Source of the DNA: Acanthamoeba lenticulata
Taxonomy: Eukaryota; Discosea; Longamoebia; Acanthamoebidae
Assembly (NCBI GenBank): GCA_002179805.1
Contig: NAVB01000235.1
Span: forward strand, 1-64,000
DNA length: 64,000 nt
Direction: 5' to 3'
Below, one piece after another: positions 33,194-47,607 of this stretch. The position numbers and the translations under genes are program-made. Within the stretch, counting starts at the first letter, position 1; the number at the start of each line of letters is the position of its first letter. A model generated the notes under the pieces. That model was not told the DNA's origin, ran no database searches, and saw only the letters and a program-made list of their open reading frames with translations.

Positions 33194-33862
33194 TTACGCC
33201 TGAAGCGAGGCGATGGCAGACTCCACAACCGCGTTGACGGCGGCGAAGGCGTCCACATTGTGATGCTGGCTCCTGGCCCCGAGGTGAGCGACGACGCTGC
33301 TGGCACACGAACGAGGCGGGACAAAGACGCTGGCCGAAGCGCCCGCGGCAAAGCTGGTGAAATCAATAAGGATGCCAGTGCCCTGGTTGTTGACGACGTA
33401 GCGCACAGGCTCCTGGCTGCTGTTGTTGGTCACGAAGACCTGGACCAGCAGAGTACCGTATTCGAACGTCCACTTCTGGGTCTGGCGGCCATTCACGACC
33501 TCGAGGCCCTTGTAGGTCGTGTACTGGATGAGGCTGAGCGGATCCGAGAAGGGCGTGTCGAGCGGAGTCCTTCTGCATGGCCCGGCAGCAGCCCACGAGA
33601 AGGTGAACTTTTGCTTGTAAAGATTGAGCGACGAGACCTCCAAGCCAAACATGAGGCCGGTCTGGAAGGTCGCCTCAAGGCTGCTGCTGATGATAAGGCT
33701 ACCGTCGGTGAAGGTGAAGTTCTGGCCGGCAGATGAAGCAGTCATCTGGCTAAAGGCGGCATGGTAGTCCTTAGGGAAGGAGGGCTGCGACGGAGCGGCA
33801 ATCACACCAGCCACCGCGAGGAAGACGAACACAGCAGTAGTAAGGATAAGGGTGCGGATCAT
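33194..33862 (-). CDS. Secreted protein of unknown family
   Basis: A single exon of 222 residues with a clear signal peptide (MIRTLILTTAVFVFLAVAGVIAA). The mature part is beta-rich with alternating hydrophobics (FTFTDGSLIISSSL, KFTFSWAAAG, WTFEYGTLLVQVFV) and ends in an amphipathic helix (VDAFAAVNAVVESAIASL). It has only two Cys in the mature part and several Asn-X-Ser/Thr sites. I do not recognise it; a lipocalin-like or ependymin-like beta barrel is conceivable. It is divergent from the EF-hand gene (274 bp). Confidence 0.75.
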   Translation of the reverse strand: MIRTLILTTAVFVFLAVAGVIAAPSQPSFPKDYHAAFSQMTASSAGQNFTFTDGSLIISSSLEATFQTGLMFGLEVSSLNLYKQKFTFSWAAAGPCRRTPLDTPFSDPLSLIQYTTYKGLEVVNGRQTQKWTFEYGTLLVQVFVTNNSSQEPVRYVVNNQGTGILIDFTSFAAGASASVFVPPRSCASSVVAHLGARSQHHNVDAFAAVNAVVESAIASLQA

Positions 33863-34136
33863 TGTGGTAGGGCCGGTTGAAAAGAAGAAAGCAAGACCGC
33901 GCTTGCAACCTTAAGTCACCACTGCGGCGGACAAACAAACAGAACTTTCGTGGTGTCGGGCTCAGGTAACTGCCCACGAGGGATTAATTCGCCAATCCTG
34001 CAAAGCCAAAAGAAGGTTTACAGGTTTGGGCTTTTGGATCAGCACGAAGCGGGAAGAGGGAAAATGAAGCTGGGATTGACTTCGTCGCCAAAAAAGAAAA
34101 AGGTTGCCAAATAACTGTTTCCTTTTCACCACCGAT

Positions 34137-35316
34137 ATGGCAGACGGAGGGAGCGAGTTTGACGCAGTTACGACTCGGCGACTACGCAAGCTCTTCGCCA
34201 TCCTGGATGACGATGAAAATGGCAAACTTGACGTTCGTGTTCCCGTTCTTGTGCCGCCTTACCCTTCCTTTTAACTTCTGTGTGCTATGCAGGCAGAAGA
34301 GTTGAAGGTAATTCTGAATGAGCAGAGCGGTCACAACTTCTCCGACACCCAGATAGGCGGTAAGCCACTCCCCCCCCCTCTCTTTGCAAAAGCTTCGCTG
34401 TTTTTCGTTTTCTTTCTTCTTATCTCTCCATGTTTTGGCGTGGTTTTCCTGACTGGCCACAGTGTTGATCCAATCTGTTAGCAGCACTGGTAAGTATAAA
34501 AAGCTCACATTTGACGAGTTCTTAGAGCTTATTGCCTACACGCACAAGGTATGTGCATGATTCTAGAGTGACGTGCTTGGTCTTACTTGTGGCTGGACAC
34601 AGGTCAAGCGTGTCTTCAGCAAGTTTGACACTGACGACAGCGGACAAATTGACCATGCGGTTCTTTACCATGGTTAGCCCCGTTTTGTTAGCTTGTGCGT
34701 CTAATTTGTTATGACGCACTAGGAGCTGGAGGAAGCCCTCAGTGCCGTGGGCTACAAGTTCAGCCGCGATCAAATTAAGCTCTTCCTCCACATGGTGCGT
34801 TCAGTCCCACCATTTCACGTGGGAAATGTGCCACTCAAGCTTCCTTGTCCACCAGGTTGATGAGGATGACTCGGGGTCCATCGGGTGAGTTTCTCTGTTG
34901 TTTGCAAACCTCATCTCATCTCCTGTCTTTTTCAGATATGAGGAATTCTTTCAGTTGGAGTTCTTCCTCAAGCGTGCAGAGACCATCTTTGAGGCCGCCG
35001 ACGATGGTATAACTCACCTTCTTACCTCTAGCTTTTATGTGTCTCACTGGCCCACACAAACAAAGATGGATCTGGGGAGCTCTCGTTTGCTGAACTCAAA
35101 GAACTCCTGCCCGTAGTAGATGTCAAAGCTAAGAATGATTCTGAGGTACGGTACTCTGATTCAAGTTTGGGACATCTCCACCTCAACTGTGTGTGTTTAT
35201 TGGTGATGCAGGTGAGTCGCATGATGAAGGCGTTGGACAAGGACGGCTCAGGCAAACTCTCGTTCGAAGAGTTTGTCAATTTGCTCTTCTGTCTCATGTA
35301 TGACATTGATCCCTGA
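34137..35316 (+). CDS. Calmodulin-like EF-hand protein with five EF hands
   Basis: About eight exons starting MADGGSEFDAV and ending CLMYDIDP. Canonical calcium loops are DDDENGKLDAEE (first, completed across intron 1), DTDDSGQIDHAV (second), DEDDSGSIGYEE (third, across an intron), a loop around ADDGSGELSFAE (fourth) and DKDGSGKLSFEE (last). The spacing is that of calmodulin-like or calcineurin B-like sensors. No myristoylation signal or kinase domain is present. It is probably a cytosolic calcium sensor. The stop is 120 bp upstream of the next gene on the same strand. Confidence 0.88.
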
Positions 35317-35436
35317 AGATTCGCGCCGTTAATGGGATTACATGTTTCGCCGAAAGAATAAGAAAAGCAAAACAAAAAATCAAAAATACCTGAAAAAACA
35401 AAGATTAAGATAGCGAACCGCAACACAAAAAAGGGG

Positions 35437-36590
35437 ATGAGGCTTGGGCTAGCGAAGAAGAGGACAGAGGAGATACACATTCCGTTGGACAAACTGCGAA
35501 CCAACTTAGCGTCTGTCCCGCAAGGCAAGGTGCCGGTGGTGCTTGTATCCACTGGGTACCCCCCCCCTCTCTGGCGTAACACTGAACTTGTTTATTGACA
35601 TGGGGTCGGCCAAGGTCTTATGCGCCCGTCCACCGCATGCATGTTGCAGTCTTCGAGGCGGCCAAGCACTGGTAAGTGGTGTTCTGTTTGCTTCCTGTCA
35701 GCGCGAACTGCTCACGTGTTGAGCAGGCTTGAAGAGCGTCACGACTTTGTGGTGGTGGCCGGCTTCATGTCACCTTCGCACGACCTCTACGTGGGGAGCA
35801 AGGTGCGCTCGAGTACTCCCAAAGCCTAACACTCCCCCACTGAGCTGTACATGCAAACAGATGCGGAGGAACAAGGTCGCACACATCACTATCGAGCATC
35901 GTATTGCCATGTGCCGCCTTAGCCTCCAGTACGTGGCACCGCTTGTTCTCCTGCCACTGAGGACCGAGAACCTCATAGGCTCATTACACTAGGGACTCGC
36001 CATGGCTGGCAGTGAGCGAGTGGGAAGCACGACAGAACACGTTCGTTGACTTCCCCGAGGTCGCCAGCGTGCACGAAAAATACATCAAGTAAGTGCACTT
36101 GAGTGACCCGCTCTTGTCGTCGGACCGATGAAGTTAAGAGCGGGCCTCAGGAATCAGCTCCGCTTGGAGGCGCCCAACATTGTGATCATGTACCTCTGTG
36201 GTGCCGATCACGCAACCAATTGTGGGCTCCTGCACGGCGTTTCCCACACCGTCCCCGTAGTGGCGGTAGCCAGGCACGTGTTCACTGCCCTCCTTGTTCG
36301 TATAGCCACGTACGTTCTCATATAGTTCCATGCAGACCCGGACATACCGATAGCATCGCGAAACGCAAGCGCACCGAGGGGATGTGTTATTTCGTGGAGG
36401 TGGAGACCGAAGACGTGAGCTCCACGGCCATTCGACACCGGTATGTTGCTAAAGCTTGTTGAAGCCTACATGCACATGCCAACCACATTGACATAGGTTG
36501 GCTCGATCGGAGGGAGTAGAGGACCTTACGGGCCCTGCTGTATCGCAGTACATATTCGCCAATGGTCTGCACTTGCTCTTCGCGAACTGA
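35437..36590 (+). CDS. Nicotinamide-nucleotide adenylyltransferase-like protein
   Basis: Seven exons from MRLGLAKKRT to LFAN. It follows eukaryotic NMN adenylyltransferase throughout: VVLVSTGSYAPVHRMH (nucleotidyltransferase HxxH signature), FEAAKHWL, VVAGFMSPSHDLY (compare SPVND-Y), IVIMYLCGADHA (GADLL position), VAVARPGH, EDVSSTAIR (ISSTxIR motif) and the closing VSQYIFANGLH. NMNAT makes NAD from NMN and ATP. The usual GSFNPxH is GSYAPVH here, so catalytic strength is uncertain, but both His remain. One intron (after VAVAR) seems to start with GC. It lies head to tail between an EF-hand gene and a phosphatase gene. Confidence 0.87.
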
Positions 36591-36655
36591 AAGAAAAAAG
36601 CCGAGAAAAAAGAAACGAAAACCAAACTGGCACAGTGTTCTTACAAATCAGCAAG

Positions 36656-37411
36656 ATGGCGCACTACATCCCTCCTATCAACTGGGGCATGGTGGAAGAG
36701 GACCTGTACCGGTCTGGGCAACCAAATGTCCTCAATTTTCCTTTCCTTGAGCGTCTCAATCTTAAGACTATCATTTGGCTCGCACCCGACGATCCTACTC
36801 AACAATTGTACGATATGTATTCATGACTTGACTTTGGCTTGGCTGGCACTCATTTCGGCACGTGGCAGCTACAATTTTGTAGATGACCAAGGCATTGAGC
36901 TGATCCATCTTGGCATGGACTCGCAACTTCGCATCTCGAACCCTTGGAATCCTATATCGGAGGTGCTGCCTGTTCATCTCGAGCAGAGGCGTGCTTATCG
37001 TGTTGCCGCTCATCTGCCGCTTCTGCACTCTCCAGGACACAGTCGTTTCGGCGTTGAAGCTCATTCTAGACCCGAAGAACTACCCTCTCTCGGTGATGTG
37101 CAATCTGGGTCGGCATCGGAGCGGTAGCCCTGTCCTCTCCCTGCCCTTTTTCATTTGCTGATGGTGTTTCAGGGACCGTGATCGGTTGCATGCGGAAGCT
37201 GCAACGATGGAACCTCACCTCCATCTTTGAAGAATATCGACGACACGCCGGCTCCAAGGTGCGTGCCTAGTTCGCGTGCGCACATGTATCTTCATCTTCG
37301 TCTCACGCAATTCTGCCACCGTCACAGGTTCGTCTGCTGAACGAGCAATTCATCGAGCTCTTCGACACGGACCTAGTGGGCATCCCAGAGAACCCGCCCA
37401 AGTGGCTCTAA
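36656..37411 (+). CDS. Siw14/PFA-DSP-type phosphatase
   Basis: Exons from [11 protein letters not shown] to PPKWL. The N-terminal [17 protein letters not shown] and [17 protein letters not shown] match plant and fungal atypical dual-specificity phosphatases (Siw14/OCA1). The catalytic Cx5R loop is [16 protein letters not shown], with CNLGRHR carrying the nucleophilic Cys and Arg; it is completed across an intron. Homologues remove the 5-beta phosphate from inositol pyrophosphates. It is cytosolic, with no membrane segment. Start 36656 lies 65 bp after the NMNAT-like stop. Confidence 0.88.
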
Positions 37412-37753
37412 GCGCAGGCGCCAGCTAACCCGGTGCCTGTTCTCTCTCCTCTCTTCTGCTTGGCTCGGCCGTGTTGTACATGTCTCAGTGGGCCGCCGCC
37501 CAAGAATAGAGAGAAGTGGCCACACAACCACCTGTCAAACACCACCTGCACTACGAGACCACATTCCGTTCGTTCCTGTGCTGTTCGTTATGTGCGGTTT
37601 TTAGGGCATGTGCCCAGAAAGGTATGCTGGTGCCGATCACGCTACTTGCAGGCCGAGAAAGCAGCAGCGAAGAAGTGGAAAAAGACGCCTCGTTCGCGAG
37701 GGCGAGCGCAGGACACCTGTGGTCTGAGTGTGGGTTCACTCTTCGTCATCATC

Positions 37754-40700
37754 ATGGATGGCTCATGCGAGGAGGAGGCGAGGAGGAACAGCTTTAGGGC
37801 GTTGGCCAAGAGGCTGATGCAGGAAGAGGATGATCTACGTAGCGCTTCCCCACTTTGTGCACACTCGCACCACCTATCTCACGTTCACATTGATTGTCCA
37901 GGTCTTGTGCGCGCCTTCTTGCAGAACTACCGCATCCTTGATGTGAAGTCTTCACTTCTACTTCGCCTCTGGATGGATGAATATCCTTACTGCCTCCACT
38001 CCCCACCCCAATCCAATTCAATTTATCCAATTGATGCAAATCTTTATGTTAAATCCATTTGATCCTTGACCGTTGTTACGTTCTTGCTTGTGTCGCGCGC
38101 CAAGTCCGAAGGCGCCGGTGACGGAGGTGCCTCAACGCCCACGAAACAACAGAGGTACGATCTGGTTCTTGTGCTGGCAGCCACAGACTCGTCTCTTATT
38201 CGAGCAGGATGGTTGTCTTTCTGCGAGAGTGGCTGGACAAGCATCACGTCTCCTTTGGCCGGGCAGACCTGTCGCAGCTCTTCCAGTTGACGCAGCGGGT
38301 ACGTTGGTGGTTAGGCAATGTCGTAGGAAGTCTCATGCTGTCCCTTCCGGCGTTGCCAGCTGGGCACTGAGAGCACGAACGAGTTCAAGCTCTTGTACAT
38401 ACGCAAGAAGTAGTACGGCTGCTTTTCCCCGCTGTGTCTACACGCGCCGCTAGCGGTTGTACTGAACCAGTCGACCTTCTGTATACACTCAGCCACCGAA
38501 CAGGGCTCTCGGCGGTGGCTCTTCCATTTCCGCAGACGGTGGAAGAGAGCATCCCAACACCTTTGTATAGCGATAAAAAGCCGGATAGCATCCAACCCTC
38601 CATATCTTCCTCGTTCCTCGCAACTTCTTCCCACTCTTTCGCTTTGACATCAACCGAGAGCTTGCCGACCGGGCGCGGCAAGGTACCGTACCTACGAAAG
38701 TCTTGTTTAATGTTTACTAACTGGCGTTTCGCTAGGACTTTGAGCTTCTACAACTGCCACCGGCCACGCTCGCCGCACAATTGACTGTCTTCGAGTTTAA
38801 CATCTTCCGCCGGGTGCGGCCCGAAGAGTTCTTTAAGCAGCAATGGAAGAAGGAGAGCAAGATCACGCACTCGCCCAACATCACCGCCATGATCGAGCAG
38901 TTCAACCGGGTATGCACCACCACCGCAGCTGCTACATAGTGAAGTGAAGTGAACTTATGAACGTCGCGATTCACGGCACAGGTGGGCTATTGGGTGGCAA
39001 CCGAGGTCGTACAATCCAAGGACCTCAAGGAGCAGTTGGCAACTGTCAAGAAGTTCATCCAGGTGGCGGGCGGTACTGGCGCTGATCATATTCCTTGTCT
39101 TCACCGATTGTGATTGACCGTTCGCCAATGTTCGTACGCACATAGAGTGTTTGGCGCTGGGCAATTTCAACTCGTTCATGGAGATCCTGTCTGGGTTGAA
39201 CAACTCCTCTGTGCAGCGACTCAAGCGGCTGTGGGAGGTACGAACTGGCTTTGATTTTTTTAATGAATACTACGTTGAGAGCGGGCTGACGGAATGGCGT
39301 GTCTTCTCTCCGTGGTGAAATGCAGAACCTATCTGCCAAATATGAGGCCAAGTTTGCAGAGCTGGAGGCCATCATGGGCGCGAAGCAGAACTTCCGACAG
39401 TATAGACAGGAGCTCAACTCGCGGCCGCTTCCCGTTCTGCCCTACTTTGGTGAGGCCAGCTCCTCTCTTGCTCCTCTGTATCCGGTTTCTCAATTTAGGC
39501 CCTTGACACGGCACAGGGCTGTACCTACGCGACTTCACCTTTATATACGATGGCAATCGGACCTATTTGGCGGACAACTCGATCAATTTCGACCTACTCA
39601 GCCTCCTCTACGAGCGCACACAGGACATCGCCAAGTATCAGAGCGTCAGCTACCCCATTCCTGAAGACAGGCTTATACAGCAGAAGCTGCTCGCCCTTTC
39701 TTGCTATGACTCTCATAACGAGGTGCGTCACAGGCACTCAAATGTTGCTGCTCATTTCCTCAACCATTGTGGCTTTTCATTTCTCGCGTGCAGGATGAGT
39801 TGTACACCTTGTCGCTCAAAGCCGAGCCCAGCTTGTGGAATATGTTCAGAAAGTGCGTCTCGCTCTACTCTCTCCCCGCTCAAGGGCGTCTGGACTTACT
39901 GTGTTGCAGGTCGGGGCCTGTGCCGACTGATCCGTCACGATCGACCATCGCCTATGAGCCCGAAACGGAAAGCAACACCACACAATCTGTACGTTTGGTC
40001 TCACCTCCCGTTACCTCTCGGGCAAACTCATACCAACTCAACCGCTGGACCGACAGGAGGATGATGACACAGACTCTTCGCTGTCTTCGTCTTTATCGTT
40101 GCTGCCTTCTTCGTCATCTTCCATTTCGATCCCTTTGGCCATTCCCAGCAACGTGCCGCTGCCGCCGCTGCTCTCTCAGTCTGCGTCAGCTATTCCAGTC
40201 ACTCCCGATCTCTCGGCCTCTGATAATGATTTTGCTTCCTCCGCCTCGACAACCTCAACGTTCACGAGCGGCACCATGCCTGCCATCTCCCTTACCTCAG
40301 CTCCCGGCAGCAACAGCAGTAGTACATCCTCGAGCATGACCACTCCCAGTGGTAGCATCAGTCCGAGAAGTACCTCCAGTGAAGGGAAACTGTCCCCGTC
40401 CACCTCGCGGCGCTCTCCTCGATCGACCTCCACTCCGACTCCGCTCAAGACCTCGAAGTGCAAAAACTCGAGCGAGCGCATCGACAGCCGTTCATCCTCG
40501 CCCCGAGAACGATCGTCGGACTCGAGCTTCTGTTCTTCTTCCTCTGACGACCTGTCGCGAATCAGCGACGATGTGCAGCCGGCTCGTGGCCACGACGGGA
40601 GCACCAGCCCTCGCGCTCTGGAATCGCCAGGCCGCGAGAAGATCAGCGGCTTGAGTCGTGAACGTTCTACACGTGAAGGGCGTGAGCGTTCTGGCTCGGG

Positions 40701-43700
40701 AAGTTCTTCGGACAGCAAGCGATCACGCGAGGCACGGTCAGACCGCGACCGGGAGCGTGACCGAGAGCGAGAACGAGAGAAGGACAGGGAAAAAGACACC
40801 CGAGAGCGACGGAAGTCGCTCGGCCGACTCAACGTCGACGCCGCGATCGCCGAAGAACGGCGTTCTTCGCCTCGTGATGGCTCGTCGCCCAAGGGTCTCG
40901 ATCGAAACATCGGCCAGTCGTCGCGCGACGTCCGCGAGAAGGGGACACCTGCAGTAACAGCGCAGGACAAGGACCGCGAACGTGACCGAGATCGCGATCG
41001 GGAGCGGGACCGCGAGTCACGAGATAAGGACCGCGACCGAGAGAAAGAACGGGAAAAGGACTCCAGAGAGAAGGATAGGGAACGCAAGACGCCAGCGGAG
41101 AGGAGGTTGTCTCGCACAGGCGGAACCATTATCGAAGACAAGCGCGACAAGGGGGCGTCGTCGTCGTCGACCTCTTCCCCCTCTCGCCGCCAACAGCGGC
41201 GACACAAGGACGGGCATGATGCGCCTCGCTGCCAGGTCAGTTCCCTTCCTCAACCACACCACAGCAAGAAGCTTGGTGAAGTCTCACCATGATGGGCGGC
41301 AGGGACCCGAGGAGCTCATGGAGCCCATGGCTAAGGCTGAGGCCCTGGTGGATCGTTACTTTGCGCAATGCTACCAGTCGGCCAAGAACGGAACGATTGA
41401 GGTCTGCGGCGAACGCTATCTCCTCTTCCGGTACCAAATCTGCTCCCCAGGCCTTTAGCGTTTGGCCAACGTAACGAGTGACATGTGTGTGTATGTGCAG
41501 GGCGGCGGCACTGTCAACCGAGTTCTTCCAGGCGGTCAAGGACAACTTTGGAGACCGGGGCAAGGACTTTGCCTACCAGTTTCTCTTTGACTTTGGCCAC
41601 TCGCTGGGCAAGTCTGATGCCCTTAACTTTGCCCAAAAATCCTCCTGCCCACATGGTACTCGCGAAAGCCTTGCCAGCCCTCTAGACCCATCACGGATGA
41701 ATATTCATCATGAGTTGAATCCCAGGGGTTGATACGACGCTGGCTGGGCCAGTCTACTTTTCCTACACCGGGTGGGCCTTCATCGAGATCCTACAGGCGC
41801 GGTTGGAGCCGGGCGACAGCTTCTTCCTCTACTCAGACCACATCTTCTCCTTTGAGGCCGACGCTTGGACTGCGCCCGGCGCCAAGTCCCTCCTCAGCGT
41901 ATGTTCCGCCATCGCTTGTCCGTTTCCCTGCGCTCAGAACGGTCGTTGATTGCTGACGAAACGTATTGAATGCAGTCAACTGAGAACGCGCCGCGGGGAC
42001 CCATGTGCATCCTTGGCGCCGGCTACAGCAGCGGGTGGGTCTCATCGTGCTTCAACTTCCCGTCGGAGCTGCTCGCGGTGGAGCTCCTGTGCAAGGCCAA
42101 GGGCGACGAGCGCTGCCTCTTTGTCATGGCCACAGAGGCTCGCATTCACGACCACATCTCCCGGTACGCCGCTTGTTCTGCTGACGTCGGAGCTGACCAA
42201 GTCGTCCCAGTGGATTGACGTTACCGCAACACATCAGATTTTTTGCAGAGAACAAGCACTTGGCCTCTGGCCACAAGGAGTCCCTGTACATTCCTCAGTT
42301 CCTCTCGACAACGCAGACCTACCTGCCCCGCACATCAACGTCCTCTTCCTCCTCGTCGGGGGACTCAACCGCGGCCAAGCTCCGACGCAAGTTGTCCATC
42401 AAGGGCAAGAGCACCCTTCTTTCAAGCAGCGGCAGTGCGAGCCCAACGCGGTCCGGGACGTCCCGCTCCAGTGGCGAGCTGTCGTCTTCGCCGTCCTCAG
42501 CCGACAACAGCGACGAGCAGCTCCCGCCCAAGCCCATCTTCCCGCCAGATCAGCTTAAGCAGCTCCGCAGCGTGCAGCACAAGATCGGCCGCCAGTTCTC
42601 CAAACTGTTCCAGGAGATCTCGTGCGAGCCGGCGCGGGGCGAGGTGCGGCTCAACAACGAGCGCCATATCTTTGTGCGAGGCAGCTCCATCTCGCTTGAG
42701 TTTGTGGACCTCGTCGAGCGCATGCTGATCGAGCAGCGCGAGGCCGAGACCGCGCGCGAGGGCAGCAAGTCGCGCCGCAGCAGCGCGCCTCGGCAGATCG
42801 ACGCGCGCCTCGTCGGCGATGCGGCCCTGGCTGCCTTTGGCGCCGCGGCAGCCGGTGGCGGTCTTGACTCGGTCCTCGCCAACCAGCAGCAACAACAGGG
42901 TGGTGCTTCCAGCACGGCAGAGGAGCGCGAGCGGGACGAGCTGCGCCGGAATGCCGAGATCTTCACGGCCAACTTCCTGTTTGACTTTTCGTCGGCCATG
43001 GGCAGCAACGACCACCGCGACTTTCTCAACAAGGTCGTCAGCCAGCGAAGCGTCGACATCACCTACCTGGCCTCGCTCTACTCTGCAGCGGCGACCACAT
43101 CCGTCGGGTCGGCTCGGGGCGGCGTGGCGGCCGCCAACCTGGCGCCGTCGATGTTTGCCGATCTGCTCCTGTTTGGCCTGCCGACGGTGATGGCCTACAC
43201 GGGCTGGGGCAGCGTGCGGTTCGACTACGCCACCCTCAGCTGCTCCTTTGGACCTGGGTCCGGCTCTGGCTCGTCGCCGGCTGGCCTCTACGTGCTGTTC
43301 ACCATCGAGAACTCCATGGAGGCATCGGTCTACCTCAAGCAGGCCGAGGCAAGCAGCAAGGGGACGACCTCTCACCACAGGCGGGACAGGGAACACCGTG
43401 ACCGGGACAAGGATAAGGACAAGGACAAGGACAAGGACGGCAACAGCAACAACAATCATCACCATCACCACCAGCACAATAGCGGAAGTAGCGGAAGGAC
43501 CCGAGAACGAAGAGAGCTTCGCACGTCGGCGTGTGTGATGGCGGCGGGCTACGTCAGCGGCTACCTCAACGAGTGCTGGCAGAAGTACTCAGAGGCGGCG
43601 CCCATCTTCTCCTTTGTCAACAAGAGCCGAGGCGCCAGCGGCTTGGCAGTGCCGGCCTCGCTGCAGGCGGTGAGCATGCACGCCGGCCGCTCGGACTCAG

Positions 43701-44193
43701 ACGTGAGTGAGGCGCCAACGATACCAGCGCACGTACCCGAGCTACGGAGGAAGGGCTCCACGATTCTCAGCGCTCGAGGCTTGCGGGACCGAAGCAACAC
43801 ACCCCCAGCCACTCCCCCTCCTGTTTCTTCCTCTGTGGTACCTTCTTTTTCTTCTTCTTCTTCCTCTTCTTACTCATCTTCGTTCATCTTTGTTTTGGTA
43901 TTTTATTTTATTTCGCTACGCGCCACAAGCTGGCCGTGGTGGAGCTGTCGTGCAGGGCGCTGGGACACGACTGCTGCGAGTTCCTGGTGTGCGCGCGGAG
44001 CCAGGTGGAGCGACACGCGCGGGCCTACTTTGAGAGCCGAGGTCGCAGCGCCGCCGCGCTTGCGCAGCAGGTGCCGCTGGTCGAGATCCTCGCCGCCAAG
44101 GACAAGGCCGAGGCCGAGGCTAGCGCCAGCAGCGCCAGTGGCCGAAAGGACAAGAAGGACAAGAGCAGCGCAAGCAGCAAATCGCGCAAGTGA
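37754..44193 (+). CDS. RasGEF protein fused to two V4R domains
   Basis: A very large multi-exon gene. The N-terminal RasGEF-N module includes LVRAFLQNYRIL and MVVFLREWLDKH. The CDC25 catalytic domain (38740-39720) has LAAQLTVFEFNIFRRV, AMIEQFNRVGYWVATEV, LGNFNSFMEILSGLN, LPYFGLYLRDFTFI and NSINFDLLS. Next come a Ser/Thr-rich stretch and a run of Arg-Glu/Arg-Asp dipeptides (about 40680-41110). Exon 41235|41303 then continues in frame into a V4R domain (ILGAGYSSGWVSS, ELLCKAKGDERCLFVMAT) and a second one (MAAGYVSGYLNECW, VELSCRALGHDCCEF). The stop is 44191-44193. V4R is a small-molecule-binding fold related to TRAPP Bet3. The frame of the linker exon would otherwise end at 41290-41292, only 22 bp before the first possible V4R start, so one gene is the better reading. 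The true start may be upstream: 37433-37753 is open and Lys/Arg-rich. Confidence 0.85.
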
Positions 44194-44266
44194 AATAAAA
44201 TGTTTTTTTAATTGTGAAAAATAAAAATAAATAAATAAAACAATTTAACGACCCGCCAGCACCGGC

Positions 44267-46729
<2,463 letters not shown>

Positions 46730-47003
46730 CTTCCAACCACGGCGGCGACGTGCCTTCCTGCGTAGGCAAACAAATAAAATTGTGCAGCTTTCCTTGGCAC
46801 AAAAGCCTTTGCTAAACCAACTGAGTTTATTCCACCGGATCCTCACCATCATTCGCTGCACACGCAGCTCGTCCTGCTGCTTCCCTCGCAAGCAGCTCTT
46901 CTGGTCCTTCTGGCCTCCCCCAACGAGACCGGGCAGAGAGCGGGAAGGAGACTGTCGAACTTAGCAAAAAAAGAAAGGAGGTGTTCAGACGGAGAAAGAA
47001 CAA

Positions 47004-47607
47004 CTACAGCTTCTTGGGGACAAGTTCAAACTCTTCTTGGGAAGTACTTGTCACTTGGGCGCCTTACCAGCTTGCCGAAGTTGGCCCTGTTCTGCTCGCA
47101 ATCAACCAGCCAAGGCCTGCTTCTCCTCGTCATCGGTGCGCGGGAAGTGGAAGGTGAGCACGACGACAGCCTTCTCTTGGCGCTCGTGGTCGTCGCCCAG
47201 CTTGAGGCCGATTCCGCTGTTGAACTTGCTCACCGTGCTCTTGTGCGGGTTGTAGGGCGCGCGAGCGGCATCGTTGCTCCTCGCGGTCTTGACTGAGATG
47301 GCGTTGCCATGAGCCGTGCTTGCGGCAGCTTACTGGAGGAAGCGATTCTCGGGCATGTCGACCCGCTCAGAGCCGCTCTTGACGACGATAGCCACGTCGG
47401 CGGGCACGGCGATGAGACAAGCCCTCGCGGAGTACTCAGCGTTACACGTATGCTCTCTACAGCCGCCAAAATCCTGTCCTGCCATTGTTGGTCCTCTCTT
47501 TGCTGCTGCTGCTGTCTCTCGGCCTGTTGAGCTTCAAGAAGTTGCCCGATTAGCAGGTAATGGCAAGGTCTCCCTTCCATGAGACTTGCGGCGCGTTTCA
47601 ACGTCAT
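47004..47607 (-). pseudogene. Broken gene of unknown family (in-frame stop and frame changes)
   Basis: The minus strand shows convincing protein-like sequence in pieces: ARACLIAVPADVAIVVKSG, VDMPENRFLQ, then an in-frame TAA (47332-47330), and in the same frame AAASTAHGNAISVKTARSN and STVSKFNSGIGLKLGDD up to DDEEKQALAG with TGA. The next similar stretch (VDCEQNRANFGKL) is in another frame, and the ending EEFELVPKKL in a third. No GT-AG introns repair these breaks neatly. An N-terminal Gln-rich part may start at 47607. It is either a pseudogene or a gene damaged by sequence errors; I do not know the family. Confidence 0.5.

Noticed and set aside
40176..41207. Minus-strand open frame of 343 codons opposite the RasGEF linker
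   Set aside because: Arg-Glu/Asp and Ser repeats give an open antisense frame of Ser-Arg repeats. The plus strand is fixed by flanking RasGEF and V4R exons.
42497..43477. Minus-strand open frame of 326 codons opposite the second V4R region
   Set aside because: Shadow of GC-rich coding sequence, no domain and no splice context.
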